The notes: generated by a model from the letters alone, not told the origin. Numbered from the stretch's first letter, positions 35,487 through 46,872 are shown. The stretch: DNA of 64,000 nt from Cenococcum geophilum 1.58 (GCA_001692895.1 KV748229.1:1115112-1179111), one strand, 5' to 3'. Numbers and translations are program-made.

Positions 35487-35691
35487 TGTTACGGCACTGA
35501 CGCGCGTAACCTGGATAGGGCCTAGTCAGGGGGGTTCGCTTACGTCTTGGCTCCATGTATATAGACGTGTCCTTTCCACGACCTTCTTCTTCTCCTCATC
35601 TTGATATCCGGGTCAATAGACATTCCAATTGTACAGGCTTGCATACGTTCTAAACGGCGCTCGTGCCTCGATTGACTGAGTCGCTGTGACA
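35487..35691. mobile_element. Solo LTR (205 bp), not RIPed
   Basis: Begins TGTTACGGCAC and ends CGCTGTGACA, flanked by perfect TCTAT duplications (35482-35486 and 35692-35696). Normal GC inside an AT-rich relic. Contains a TGTATATAGA TATA-like box near 35,555. A recent insertion into already mutated Copia F. Confidence 0.85.
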
Positions 35692-36463
35692 TCTATAAAG
35701 CTATATTACTAGTATAGTGGCTAGGAACCTTAATACCTATATACTAGGTATTAACTTAATATATAATACCTTAGTAGCTCTTAAGGAGAGAGTTGCCCTT
35801 ACTGATATAGTACGTTAGCTCTATCTATTTACTTAATACGCTAAGGTTAAAAAGGGCCTAAAGAACTAGAACTTAAGGCCTGGCTATAGTAGTAGGAGAA
35901 AACGTATAATAACTATTAAAAGATTAAATTACTAGATATTAAGGCGACTAAGCAATTAGCGACTTTCTAATAGTGGTAGAGCTAGTATTACCAAATTAGG
36001 CCTTAATATAGAGGGTTAAATTTAATAAATATAACTAGGCTAATAACTATATATCAACTATATATTAGAACTATTAATAATTAGAGGCTACCTAGTAGAA
36101 GAACAAAGCTTAGCTTAGTGCCGATATAGTAAGCTTTTAGGGTAAGTTAATTAATAAGGCTCTTAAGGACAAGGCTCCTAAAGATAAGTCCCCTACTATT
36201 ACTAGTACCCCTTTTAGGACGTTATGGAGAATATCTACCCTAGTATACTACTATAGAGCTATTTACTAGTTTTAAGATTATCCTTATATTACTAAATCGG
36301 TTTAATTAAAGGACTGGAAATTAGATAAAGCTACGGCTAAAAAGGTTAAGGAAAAGATTATTAATACTCTAAAACAGTATAAGGAAACAATTAATAAGAT
36401 AAGGAAGTAGTCTTTAGAAAAAGAAGCTATATAGAACCTAGACAAAAGTTAAAAGAAAGATAA

Positions 36464-36873
36464 TAACGTAATCCACCACTAAGTGGTAGTCACCACCATG
36501 TGGTGCCCCACCAAAAATTAGCAAATTCGTACTTAAATATCTTAACAACCACTTAATAATAAATTCTAAAAATTTAGATTTAGACTTTTATATACTCTCT
36601 ACAGCTTCTATTAAAATTNCATAGTAATTAGTTAAGTGGTTTTTAAAATATNANAATTTNGNNNNNNNNNNNNNNCNAAATTNTNATATTTTAAAAACCA
36701 CTTAACTAATTACTATGNAATTTTAATAGAAGCTGTAGAGAGTATATAAAAGTCTAAATCTAAATTTTTAGAATTTATTATTAAGTGGTTGTTAAGATAT
36801 TTAAGTACGAATTTGCTAATTTTTGGTGGGGCACCACATGGTGGTGACCACCACTTGGTGGTGGATTACGTTA
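36464..36873. repeat. 410-bp foldback palindrome, possible MITE
   Basis: Two arms of about 195-205 bp are near-perfect reverse complements, starting TAACGTAATCCACCA on the left and ending TGGTGGATTACGTTA on the right. The centre (about 36,650-36,685) is mostly undetermined bases, as expected when a hairpin blocks sequencing. Outer TA dinucleotides would fit a mariner-type TA target site, but no transposase is encoded. Internal GTGGT/ACCAC runs give further small hairpins. Confidence 0.8.
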
Positions 36874-36998
36874 GTACTTTTACTGTATACTAAATAGGCG
36901 CCTATAAGGTGGGCACTAACTATCAGCTATATAATAGCGTAATCCTTAATAACGGAACCGCTCTATCCCTTGTACTGTTGAATTCGTCCAATAACTTA

Positions 36999-37086
36999 TG
37001 GCCCGTGCGCAACCAATTAATCAACTACATTTTATAGGCGGCCAGGCGTTAATAAATTGGTTTTCCTAAGCGTTACGCACGGGCCA
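36999..37086. repeat. Small foldback element (88 bp)
   Basis: Terminal inverted repeats TGGCCCGTGCG (36999-37009) and CGCACGGGCCA (37076-37086), plus an inner inverted pair AACCAATT/AATTGGTT. Possibly a MITE end or solo hairpin. No clear target duplication. The flanks 36874-36998 and 37087-37140 hold nothing recognisable. Confidence 0.5.
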
Positions 37087-37139
37087 CAGTTAATTAAATA
37101 CCATCAGTGTAAGGAATACATTATTAACGATTAATTAAG

Positions 37140-37778
37140 GTTCGTTAACAAGCTCTAACTAAGTAATAACTCTATATATACTGGAATAGGCATAGATCTA
37201 ATTAGGGGTATAGGGATGGTAGTAATTACTATTTAGACACTATTAGGTCCCAAGAAGATCTTCTTAGCTAACGTAGTATATATACTACTCGGGCATTAAT
37301 AATAAAAGTTATCCGTATAAGTATATAGTCTGCAGTTATTACCTATATATATTTTTAGCCTATAAAACGCTAGCCGATCTATAAGTGCTTCTTATATAAA
37401 TATTAGGTTAATTATGCTTTCTTAGATTTCTCTTTTTTAGGTAAGTTTATTAATTAAAGTAATTAGAATAAGGCCTTGCGTTTCTAGTTTATTAAGTAAG
37501 TAAGTTGCCTATACTTCCACTATAGCCTGCTATCCTTCCTATATTATATAGTAAGCATTAAAGATCCCTAGGACTATTATGTCGCCTTCTACTATGTTAA
37601 TAGGTTATTAAAGTAGTCCTTATATAGTTATATAGGGCCTATTTTCTCTTAGGTTATAGATATTAATTATACTAACTTAGCCCCTATCTATAGCTATTTA
37701 TAGTTTAGCTATATTAGAACTAATAGTGTAGTAGCTCTACGCCTATATATTAATGTATCGGCTAATTAGGTATAATAG
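37140..37778 (-). pseudogene. LINE endonuclease relic
   Basis: Minus-strand RIPed remnant that reads like the apurinic-type endonuclease of LINE ORF2: text DIIVLGIFNAYY near 37,570 corresponds to the conserved VLGDFNAHH block, and NLIFI*EALIDRLA near 37,400 to the downstream IDLVFAS block. Only this domain is seen; RT is absent. Confidence 0.55.
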
Positions 37779-37975
37779 TGTAAGGCATATTGCTCAGGTG
37801 TACGGTAGGGAGCAGGCAAGCCGAGCATGAGTCACAAGGAGAGTCGATGGAAGAGGACGATATGGTAATGAGGGTAGGTAACAGCCTGAGTACAGAGAGA
37901 GACAAACTGATGAGGAGGATACGAGGGCTGTAAGCCTAAGGGAGCTTATAAGGAGGTGCCAAAAGATCCCTTACA
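37779..37975. mobile_element. Solo LTR (197 bp), not RIPed
   Basis: Begins TGTAAGGC and ends GATCCCTTACA, flanked by perfect AATAG duplications (37774-37778 and 37976-37980). Normal GC in an AT-rich setting. It carries TGAGTCA (37828-37834), the reverse complement of the TGACTCA found in the Copia E and F LTRs. Confidence 0.85.
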
Positions 37976-37980
37976 AATAG

Positions 37981-38584
37981 TTACTATATTAAAATTAAAA
38001 TACAATTTATTAAAATTAGTAAGTTATAAATATTTAATTTTTATTATTTTTATAAAAGGCTTAGTTTACTATTTAATAAATTATGTTTGAGGTTTTATAT
38101 AAATAACTATTATAGTTGTTAGGTTATAAGTATTTTAAAAAGATATATTACCGTAAGCCACGTACCGTTTTATGCTCCCCCAAAAATGTAGGAAAAATCG
38201 CGAGCACCTGTTTCCATGATAAAAGCAGGTGGGGACATTTCAATTCTTCATTCAGAGACCTATCTCTACTCTGTCTACTTAATCTGGCACGTTATGTTGA
38301 GATTAGCCCTAGCTGACGCTCTGCGGCGACAAATAATATGCGAGCTACCGAATTATTATAAAGCTGAATTCTCAGGCTTGAAAGGCTATTACTCTCGGTG
38401 TTATTACTAGCTCGATCCTATGAAAATTTCTTAGTAATAGTGGGACTGGTGCAAACGTGGTATAATGTTATGTCATGTGAAAAGTATAGGCTAGGCTATC
38501 TCATCTAACATTAGGACGTGTAGCCGACGTGATCTCCAGCCATGCTTGTGCGAATAACCTTTGATAAAATAAGCTATCTGGATG
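37981..38584. other. Boundary region left of Copia E
   Basis: AT-rich to about 38,160, then normal composition. Short open frames at 38116-38410 overlap each other and show nothing conserved. The stretch from about 38,165 is the left flank of the Copia E target and is continuous with 44155 onward, so it was originally the 3' flank of F-box gene 2. Confidence 0.5.
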
Positions 38585-38589
38585 CTATG

Positions 38590-38826
38590 TGTAACCGACT
38601 ACTGGTGCTCTCCTGAACCTACCCTTGACTCACTCAACGACTCGCTCACCTTGACTCGTTCACCGACTCGAGCCACCGACTCGACCACTGACTCGGTCGA
38701 TGACTCGGTCAATTGCTCCTTTCTTATCTCATTATCTATACCTTCCTCATGTATATATATAGACCCTTTAGACCTCCATTTACAATGAAGTCGCTCATTT
38801 AATTCTCCCACACTGCAAAGCTTACA
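38590..38826 (+). repeat. 5' LTR of Copia E
   Basis: 237 bp. Seven GACTC pentamers lie within about 80 bp (38,627-38,705), one as a full TGACTCA (38626-38632). A TATA box (GTATATATATAG) starts near 38,751, roughly 75 bp before the LTR end. This is the likely promoter region for the element RNA. Confidence 0.95.
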
Positions 38827-38839
38827 GTTATGAGCCCGG
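38827..38839 (+). other. Primer-binding site of Copia E
   Basis: GTTATGAGCCCGG directly follows the LTR. Its complement CCGGGCTCATAAC contains the CAU anticodon context of initiator tRNA-Met. Drosophila copia is known to prime from an internally cleaved half of that tRNA, and the same mode is inferred here. Confidence 0.7.
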
Positions 38840-39114
38840 ACCGCACTGCCTGCTGAGCAATTACCTAAATCGCACTACCTGCTGCACCATCTGTCAATCA
38901 ATCTACTACCTCATTTAAGAAGTCACTACTTCTACTACCTTTGCAGTGTCTTGAGCTTCTTTATCTACCAAACGAACGGACGATCGACGCTGACGGATGA
39001 TCGAGCCTGACCGACGTACCCGACCGACGAACGAACTGATGAATTAAAAACGTCAAAATAAGGTTTCGCCAAGACGCTAACCTGGACCCTGCTTGACCTG
39101 TTAAAATCCTAAAA

Positions 39115-42100
39115 ATGACGACCAATACGAACGAACCTTCGTCCAAAATCAACCTCATCCTCAACCAGCCTTCTGATTGGACACAGTGGTTCTTTATTAT
39201 CCAAGACACAGCTAAAACCAACGAGGTATGGTAATACATCGACCTATCAAAGAAGAAAAAGGATCTCCTAACGCTAGAACCACCAAGTCGGCCCACACCA
39301 AGGGACGTACTACCGACGGCTATATCAATAGCGAAGCTAGACCCAAGCCAGCTCACCGCCTATAATTAGCTCTACGCTGAATATAAGGACGATCTACGAG
39401 TACACCAGAAGCAAAGACAGGCTATAAACGACATTAGCAACTACATCGTTCGATCGACATCGGTAGCCTACCTTCTATTTATTGACGGCCTAGACACAGT
39501 ATACGAACGACTATAAGCACTTAAGAAAGCTCTAGCTCCTACTAGCTCAGGTCAAAAACACGACGTCCTAATACAATACACGGCTCTTAAAGCCTACAAC
39601 AAAAAACAGAGCATTGAAAAATGGTTGAATAGCTGGAGGAATATCTACAAGCTGGCAGAGCAATTGGAGCTACCAGATGTCCAGGGGTTTAGGGCACACT
39701 ATGACTTCGTTCGAGCAATTAAACCCATCTCTTCTAGCTTCGCAGGAGCTCTAGAAGTAGACCTTATTCGCAAGGAACGCAAGGACGAAGAAGCCCTATC
39801 TATTATTGACCTAATTGAAGAATTCAAGGAGCACTACCGTATGCAGTAAGTAGCATCGTCGTCTACTACTGCCAATAGCTCTGCCTTTGTAACCCTACAA
39901 GGCAATTCCAATTCTAATTCAGATTCTAACCCCGATTTAAATCCTGATTTAAAATAGTATAAGAAATGCATCTGCGGTCGCAAACATTAATACAGCGACT
40001 GCTACTATATCGCCGAGTAGAAGCGCCCTTAAGGGTGGAAACCAAGGCCAGACGTACTCAAGAAAATAGAAGAAATGATGTCTTCTATACCCTGGGTTAG
40101 ACGCCTAGTTAATAATATTTAAAAAGAAGAATAGGACAATTAAAAGAGCATAGAATCTACAATTGATTTTAATTCCAAAACCCTACCTTCCAAAACACCG
40201 ACTAGCTATGCTGCCGTATTTAGTACTGGCCAAACTCTATTCAAACTCCAGAACACCTAGATACTCGACCCTGGTGCAGATACCCACGTTTACAATAACT
40301 AAGAAGACTTTACCTTCTCCTACCCAGCAGCAGAAGACGACTACCTAATTGCTGGCGGAAATTTTAAGAAGATATAAGCTTATGGAACAGTAACGATTAC
40401 TGTCAATACACCTACTGGGAGCTCAAAAATGAAGCTATCCTATGTAGCATTGGTACCTACCATATTTATAAATATCGTAGCACTATTAAGAGCTACTAAT
40501 AACGATATCCATTTCGACTCAGGACGAAACTTGCTATACCAACTAGCAACTGGCGAAACAGTATGCTATGCGAAACGACTAGGGGGCCACTGGGCACTGA
40601 TGTATAGAGAGCCTACCCTAGAGTCGACAACTTAATCGACCTTCTCATTAAGAAGACATTAACTAAGCAGAATGGCCCGTAAACTAGTCGGAGCTACAGC
40701 TACAAAATGGCACAAAATACTTGGCCATGCAGGACCTGACGCTATTGAGCAGCTTCCTAAGCACGTCAATGGCGCAGAGCTCGAAGAGCTAATTAATGAA
40801 CGAGCACCGCTTAAAATCGAATGCGAAGTCTGCTCATTAGCAAAGCACACGCAGCAGATCTCTTGAAGACGACAACACGAATTTCCAGCTACTCGACCAT
40901 TCGAGCGGGTAGCATTCGATATTATTACCCTTGGAGAACCAGGGTACAACGGCGACAGATATATGATGCACTTCTATTGCACGTATTTAAAATTCAATTT
41001 TGTATATACCTCTAAGAACAAGGACAAAGCTACTGTCCTACCTACTATTCGCAAGACTTACTAGCTAATTAAAATATGATTCCACCAAGACGTCGTCTTC
41101 TTTTGGAGCGATAACAAACGAGCTTTTGGACAGATAGGAGACACCCTGTAGATATAGTGCGCAGACGAAGGCATTACTTTTGAATGCCGAGCCCCGTATA
41201 CAGAAGAACAAAATGGTGGAGCTGAACGATCTGGACGAACCCTTATGGAACGATTAAGGGCTATGCAGCTGGAAGCGTCCTTACCCCCGTCTTTAGGACC
41301 AGAAGCTTTCCTTGCTGCTGGCTATGCGCTCAATCGAACCCCAAATGAGCAACTAGGGTGGAAAACTCCGTACGAGATCGCCTACGGCAAGACGCCATTA
41401 CTTACCCATATGCACGTATACGGTTGCAAGACCTATATACTGGACAAACGAATCAAAAGGGGAGACAAGCTAGCTCCTCGTGCATTAATTGGACACCTAG
41501 TCGGCTACGATTTAACTAATATCTTTCAAATCTGGATTCCGAGTCTCCGTAAGGTTATTCGAACCAGAGACGTTATATTTAACGAGACTTTGTTCTATAA
41601 CCCTAAGGGTTAAGACATTGACTACCTGCTAAGGGAAGCACTAGAAGACACCCTACAGACAATTAGTCTACTAGAACCTCTCTATGAGGATAAATCTAAG
41701 GATGAATCTATCCTATATAGACCTACCTTAAATACAGATTAAACGACTATACCTAAATTAAATAATGCGGCAGAGCCTTATACGAAGGATACTAAGTAGT
41801 TACCGACCCCTAGCAGAACGGTATCTCTAGATCTACCAGAAACAAGCACTATACCAGGAGGACTTCAAGACAATATCCTGGATACAATTGAAACAACCCC
41901 TTCCTAGCTAAGTTTGCTAGAACCATCTAATACAGCTCTATAAGCTAACAAAGTCTTAGCCGAACCTTCTGCCGACCTTATCCTACCAGAAGGATTAAAA
42001 AGAATTTAACGTCAAGCGCATACGACAGCACTAGCCAATCTATCTACCCTATTTGGTTACTACGCTGGATTTGCTACAGGACTAGTAAAGGATATTAACC

Positions 42101-43728
42101 GAACTAGATCCTCATCTCTATATTGGGACAATCTTCCTCCTAAACTAAAGAATCTTAAAGATCTAAGAAAGCACCTATTAACTACCGGCTTCTAAAAGGC
42201 CATGGAAAAAGAATATAATAACCTAAAACGTTAAGGGACATTCAAAATCGTACTAAAGGAAGAGGCAAGCAACGAGCAGATCCTTCCACTAAAATGGGTC
42301 TTTAAGTACAAGCTTAACAGCGACAGCTACCTATAGAAGCTTAAAGCTAGGCTATATATCCGTGGAGACCTGCAGATTACCGAAAAAGAGACCTATGCAG
42401 CAACCCTAGCTGCTCGAATATTCCGTGCTCTCATGGCTATAGCAGCCGCATTCGATTTGGAAATTTGACAGTATAACGCCGTAAACGCGTTTATAAACGC
42501 CAAGCTCAGCAAACTAGTGTATTGCTACTGCCCAGAAGGATTTAATTAAAAAGGATATATCCTAGAGCTACTTATGGCGCTATACGGATTAAAAATCTCA
42601 CCACTACTTTGGTATAAAGAGCTTACTAGTACCCTAGCCAAATTTGGATTAAAACTAGTACTAGGTACTAACTGCCTATTTACCAACGGACGACTTATTG
42701 TCTTCTTCTATGTAGACGATATTGCCGTTCTATTTGCCAAAAAGGATCTTAAAAGACTCGAAGAATTTAAAGCCAAATTACTACACCAATACAAGATCCG
42801 TGCACTAGGAGACCTATAGTGGTTCCTAGGAATTCAAATTAAACGAGATTAACCAAGTCGAAAGCTCTGGCTCTACCAAGACTCCTATATCGAAAAGATA
42901 GCTAATCAATTCAATATTCAACTAGGTAGATTTCCTAAGTCACTACTTCCTGCTAAAGAACTAACCCCGTCCGACTAGCAGACAAACCCTTAAAGGATAC
43001 TAGCCTACTAGCAGCGGGTTAGTTCTCTTGCACACCTTGCTGTATTTATAAGACCTAATACTACCAAGACGCATTCTAAGCTGGCCGAATTTCTTACTAA
43101 TCTAAATTAAAAGCACCTTAATGCAGCAGACCAAGCTATTGCCTACTGCCTTGGAACAAAATCGACAGCTATTAAGTACTCTGGCGAAGCATTTGGAGCA
43201 TACATCTATTATAAAAACCCAGAAGGAGAAGACGTTACCTTTTACGGAGTATCCGATGCAGCATTTGCGGACAATAAGGAGACTAGACGGAGCTCTCAGG
43301 GGTACCTATTTATGCTATTCGGAGGACTAATCAATTGGAAGGCGACCCTACAGTGATCAGTGACTCGTTCAACTACCAAAGCAGAGCTTCTCTCCCTATC
43401 TACTGCTGCTGTTAAAATCATCTAGTAGCAATGATTCTTTAAGGCAATCGGCTTTAATTTAGAACGCGATTTTACCCTACTTTGCGACAATATGCAGACC
43501 ATACGCCTACTAAGATAGGATACACCAAAACTTGATACCAAACTTCGACATATTAACGTCCATCAGCACTGGCTTAGACAGGGGGTCCAAGACAAAAAGA
43601 TTGACGTCCAATGGGTCCCTACAGACAAGATGCCTGCCGACGGCCTTACCAAGATCCTACCTCGTTAGAAGCACGAAGCTTAGATAAAGCAATTAAATTT
43701 GGTGGATATTCGACATCAGATTAATTAA
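39115..43728 (+). pseudogene. Copia E Gag-Pol, single frame broken by RIP stops
   Basis: One continuous frame of 1,538 codons from ATG 39115 to TAA 43726-43728, interrupted by nonsense codons but no frameshift. Domains in order: gag; zinc knuckle CICGRKHxYSDC near 39,967; aspartic protease LDPGADTHVY near 40,263; pre-integrase HHCC (WHKILGHAG to CEVCSLAKH, 40,702-40,845); integrase core with acidic residues in FDII (40,915), SDNKRAFG (41,107) and EEQNGGAERS (41,205); RT with an intact FYVDDIAVLF (42,706-42,735); RNase H SDAAFADN (43,252) to DKMPADGLTK (43,625). Stops are mostly TAA/TAG at probable Gln or Trp codons. Four frames of 64-122 codons are the undamaged stretches. Confidence 0.9.
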
Positions 43729-43912
43729 CTCCATGCGCGATATTCGCAATATTCGCAATATCCGTAATATCCGCGATATTCACAATATCCGTCATAGTTA
43801 CCCTACCTGTTTGCTACTCTTAAATTATATCTAAATTTCCTATTTTGGTATAGCTTCTGCCTTCATTTTTATTTTCTACAGCTTTGACTACACCGTAAAA
43901 TCTGGGGGGGTG

Positions 43913-44149
43913 TGTAACCGACTACTGGTGCTCTCCTAAACCTACCCTTGACTCACTCAACGACTCGCTCACCTTGACTCGTTCACCGACTCGAGCCACC
44001 GACTCGACCACTGACTCGGTCGATGACTCGGTCAATTGCTCCTTTCTTATCTCATTATCTATACCTTCCTCATGTATATATATAGACCCTTTAGACCTCC
44101 ATTTACAATNAAGTCGCTCATTCAATTCTCCCACACTGCAAAGCTTACA
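43913..44149 (+). repeat. 3' LTR of Copia E
   Basis: 237 bp, near-identical to 38590-38826. A polypurine tract lies immediately upstream. One undetermined base at 44,110. Confidence 0.95.
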
Positions 44150-44258
44150 CTATGGCATATTCAGTTTTGAAGCTCTTGGAACACGTACACAAAAGCCAGA
44201 GCTCAGCAAGGTTAGTTGAATGACGCCTCTACTGTACACTTGCCTATGGCCTTATTCC

Positions 44259-45748
44259 TTAGGTGCCAAAGGAATGAATTTTGCAACAAAGCTCGAGAGG
44301 AAAGTAGCAGAATGGCCCAACAGGTGAACTCTCTTCATGGTCACAATGCGTCCAAAGGCCAAAGATACCCCCAGAGCGGATACCCCCAGGCTGTACACCT
44401 TCTAGCTGCCACTGGTCTGCTCCGCCATAGCTAGGGATTGACGAAACATTAGCATGAATTGCGAATTCAACTACTATATACCGCTGACTTTTAGGGTGAT
44501 ATCTTACCTTATCAAAAATCTCCACCTAACGTGCCTTCCACCAGGGACAAGTGACACGGTGCCCCGCACCGCTATTCGAGAGCGCCGGGAGCGGTGACCA
44601 CTAGATGTTCCTGAGAAGTATAACATGGGCAAGTCGTCGCATACCGGCAAATTAGTTTGAAGCCGCCAATCGTCCTTCAGCTCACCATCCTGATCAAGCT
44701 TCACTTGGAGTTGCATGACGTCCCCGCAAGCCTCTTCATAAGTATCCGGACCTGGTCCCTGGGGATGTCCTGGCTGATGAGCGAAATTATAATGAACCAG
44801 ATCCCTGTAGTCTAAGAATGCGTACGTGCCTACCCATGCGCCGGAAACACCTGCCCAGTCGTCAGGAAGAGAATTCTTGGGTATTAGATTAGGCAGGTTG
44901 TATTGGAAACCCCTGGGGGTTCTGAGATGACCGCTTCTTACTGCATCAAAATTACGTATCATAAGGCTTGTTACGGCCTCCAGGACCTGCCAGTTTATTA
45001 AGCCGCTCTTATCTTTTTGGAACGGACCGTAGTCTGCGTCGGGCCCAGTCACAGCCCAGTCATAAACAATACCTCTAGCAGATGCTTTGGCTCGCTTGGA
45101 GTACACCTCGCGTTCAGTCAGTCCGTAAAGAACGTGTAACTGACTCGCACTCTCCGGGACTCTTTGGCGGGGGACCATAGATCGCGTGAGTGGACGATCT
45201 AGATCAGGTATAGCATCAAGAGGTATGGAAAACGGTTCAATATCTGCATGAAAGTCATGAATGATTCTCTCTGCATGAAGTGAAGAGCTGAAGCATCTAT
45301 TCAGGAAGTCCAAATTCAGAGAAGTTCCTTGCTGCGTTTGGCGGAGGTGAACTTCTGAGGATGAGGCTGTTTCATAAATTTCAATAATGGTATCGGCGGT
45401 TTCTCCGCCAAACCATTGTCGAGCTTCTCCACCACTTTCCCGCATCATCTTGAAGGCAAGCAGTCGCCGTCGGAGTTCGCGGTACCAGTCCCATTGGGTC
45501 TCCCGGCAGTAGTTCGCAGCGCGGGCAGTGGGCAAAAGAGATTTCCAGGCATCGCGTGGGTCGTCAAAGACTTGCAAGAATGTTGACCGCCATAACACCT
45601 GGTTGGTTGGCCGAATAAAGGCATTAGCTTTATGGCATGTGCTCCCAAAGCTAACTAGGTCGCGAGGTTGCAGGAAGGAAAGGATGTTCTCTAGCAGTTC
45701 TGGAGCCAGCTCTATGAGCATCCCCGACATATCGGTGACAGTTGACAT
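44259..45748 (-). CDS. F-box domain protein 2 (470 aa)
   Basis: Two exons, 45748-44508 and 44430-44259, with a 77-bp intron (44431-44507) having GTAAGA donor, GCTAAT branch and CCCTAG acceptor. Without splicing the protein would stop 17 bp past the junction; splicing adds SYGGADQWQLEGVQPGGIRS and a further segment. The F-box is at residues 10-60 (LIELAPELLENILSFLQPRD, then STCHKAN). The C-terminal half (DWAGVSGAWVGTYAFLDYRD, then GTSSGHRSRRSRIAVRGTVS) resembles the beta-rich substrate region shared by a group of fungal F-box proteins. Inferred role: Skp1-bound adaptor of an SCF ubiquitin ligase; substrate unknown. Skp1 itself is encoded 4 kb away. Copia E begins 105 bp beyond the stop. Confidence 0.85.
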
Positions 45749-46445
45749 TACGGTTCCTAGATGGTATCGTTAAGAGAGTTCAAAGAGGTCGTGGTGACAC
45801 CGTGATCGGCAGGACATTGTACCGGCTCTCGGACTTTATTTGAAACACCGCAAGTTTAACGCCGAAGCAACTGGCTACCCTCTCACAACTCCACGTATCA
45901 TTTCATCTAGATTCTACAAGTTTGATGCTTTGCCATTAATACAGCGATCTGATATTACACAGGACATACTAGTGATGATCGAGTTCTGACAGTCCCGCCC
46001 GCTCATCCACTGGACTACCCCTCTAGATATTAGCCAACCAGCTAAGACTTGGGCTATAACTAAGTCGGGGTCATGGATAGTGCCTGCATGATTCAGTAAA
46101 TACTATTACTAATTAAGTATTATCAAATCTAACGTTTAGACTAACCGGTAAACCCCTCTAGATATTAGCTAACTAGCTAAGACTTGGGCTATAACTAAGT
46201 CGAGGTCATGGATAACGCCTACATGATTCAGTAAATACTATTGCTCATTAAGTATTATCAAATCCAACGTTTAGACTAATCGGTAAACCCCTTATGCTAG
46301 AGGCTATTGCGGGTTTGTGACTTGACTCTACATCTAGAAGGTATTCAAAGACCCTCATGATACTTGAAATCTCCCAACACGTCTCTACATCTTTTCTCCG
46401 CTCCTCACACCCACGCATCGCTTCCCCAAAGTGAGGGCATTTTTC
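45749..46445. other. Intergenic region with a 135-bp tandem repeat
   Basis: Upstream region of F-box gene 2. Apart from the tandem repeat at 46017-46286, no gene is seen. Confidence 0.5.
46017..46286. repeat. 135-bp tandem duplication with RIP-type differences
   Basis: Two units (46017-46151 and 46152-46286), each opening ACCCCTCTAGATATTAGC; a third begins at 46287 and breaks off after a few bases. Nearly all differences are C/T or G/A, for example CCAACCAGC versus CTAACTAGC. Confidence 0.8.
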
Positions 46446-46872
46446 TTACTCATTTTTCTGCTCTAACTTGTCTAGTAACCACTTAGCTAATTGCGCTCGA
46501 TACATCTGCGCCTTGAAACCTTCGGATCCTACATAACCTGCCTGTGCGCCTTCTCGTTGCTTTCCATTCATGAGCAAATTCAGACGGTACATGCACCACT
46601 CTAATGGCTCATCCCCCGGCTTTGCACCAGAATACCTTCTTGATGCCATAGGTCTCAACCCGTTCCCCAGACGCTAACCAGCCGATCACTAATTTGTGGA
46701 TTCTGGTGAAAAGTTGGAAAGAGTCTTCGGGAGCGGCAATGGATTGTGTGCCCATGGCAAGCAAGTAGGACAATTGCGAGTGGGGTAATCTGCGTAATTG
46801 ACCAAACAGCCACGTATAGAAGTTCGGCAGCTGATCGCCACTGCCATTCCGATTGTTAGGGCCGAGGATCAA
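46446..46872 (-). pseudogene. Unidentified, probably broken gene
   Basis: Two overlapping minus-strand frames seem to continue each other after a +1 shift near 46,665: FYTWLFGQLRRLPHSQLSYL...HKLVIGWLA (from about 46,836), then LGNGLRPMASRRYSGAKPG...QLAKWLLDKLEQKNE to the stop at 46446. Both halves have protein-like composition without RIP stops, but no splice sites explain the shift, so I read it as a pseudogene or an assembly error. A possible upstream exon lies near 46,910-46,960. No family recognised. Confidence 0.4.

Larger units (their letters stand above)
35083..36463 (+). pseudogene. Copia F gag relic, pol missing
   Basis: RIPed Copia gag on the plus strand. It begins MAS near 35,198, continues through text such as ALSKDEKDKL near 35,390, and ends with a degenerate CCHC region (DYPYITKSV) near 36,275. 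A solo LTR (35487-35691) interrupts it. No protease, integrase or RT follows; the relic stops at the palindrome at 36464, so it is 3'-truncated. Confidence 0.65.
38590..44149 (+). mobile_element. Young full-length Copia retrotransposon E
   Basis: Ty1/Copia element of 5,560 bp. Its 237-bp LTRs (38590-38826 and 43913-44149) differ by only two RIP-type transitions and one undetermined base. The target duplication CTATG is perfect (38585-38589 and 44150-44154). LTR ends are TGTAA/TTACA. The primer-binding site, a single-frame gag-pol and a polypurine tract (CTGGGGGGG before 43913) are all in place. Light RIP has left nonsense codons. It inserted about 105 bp past the stop codon of F-box gene 2. 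Confidence 0.95.
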
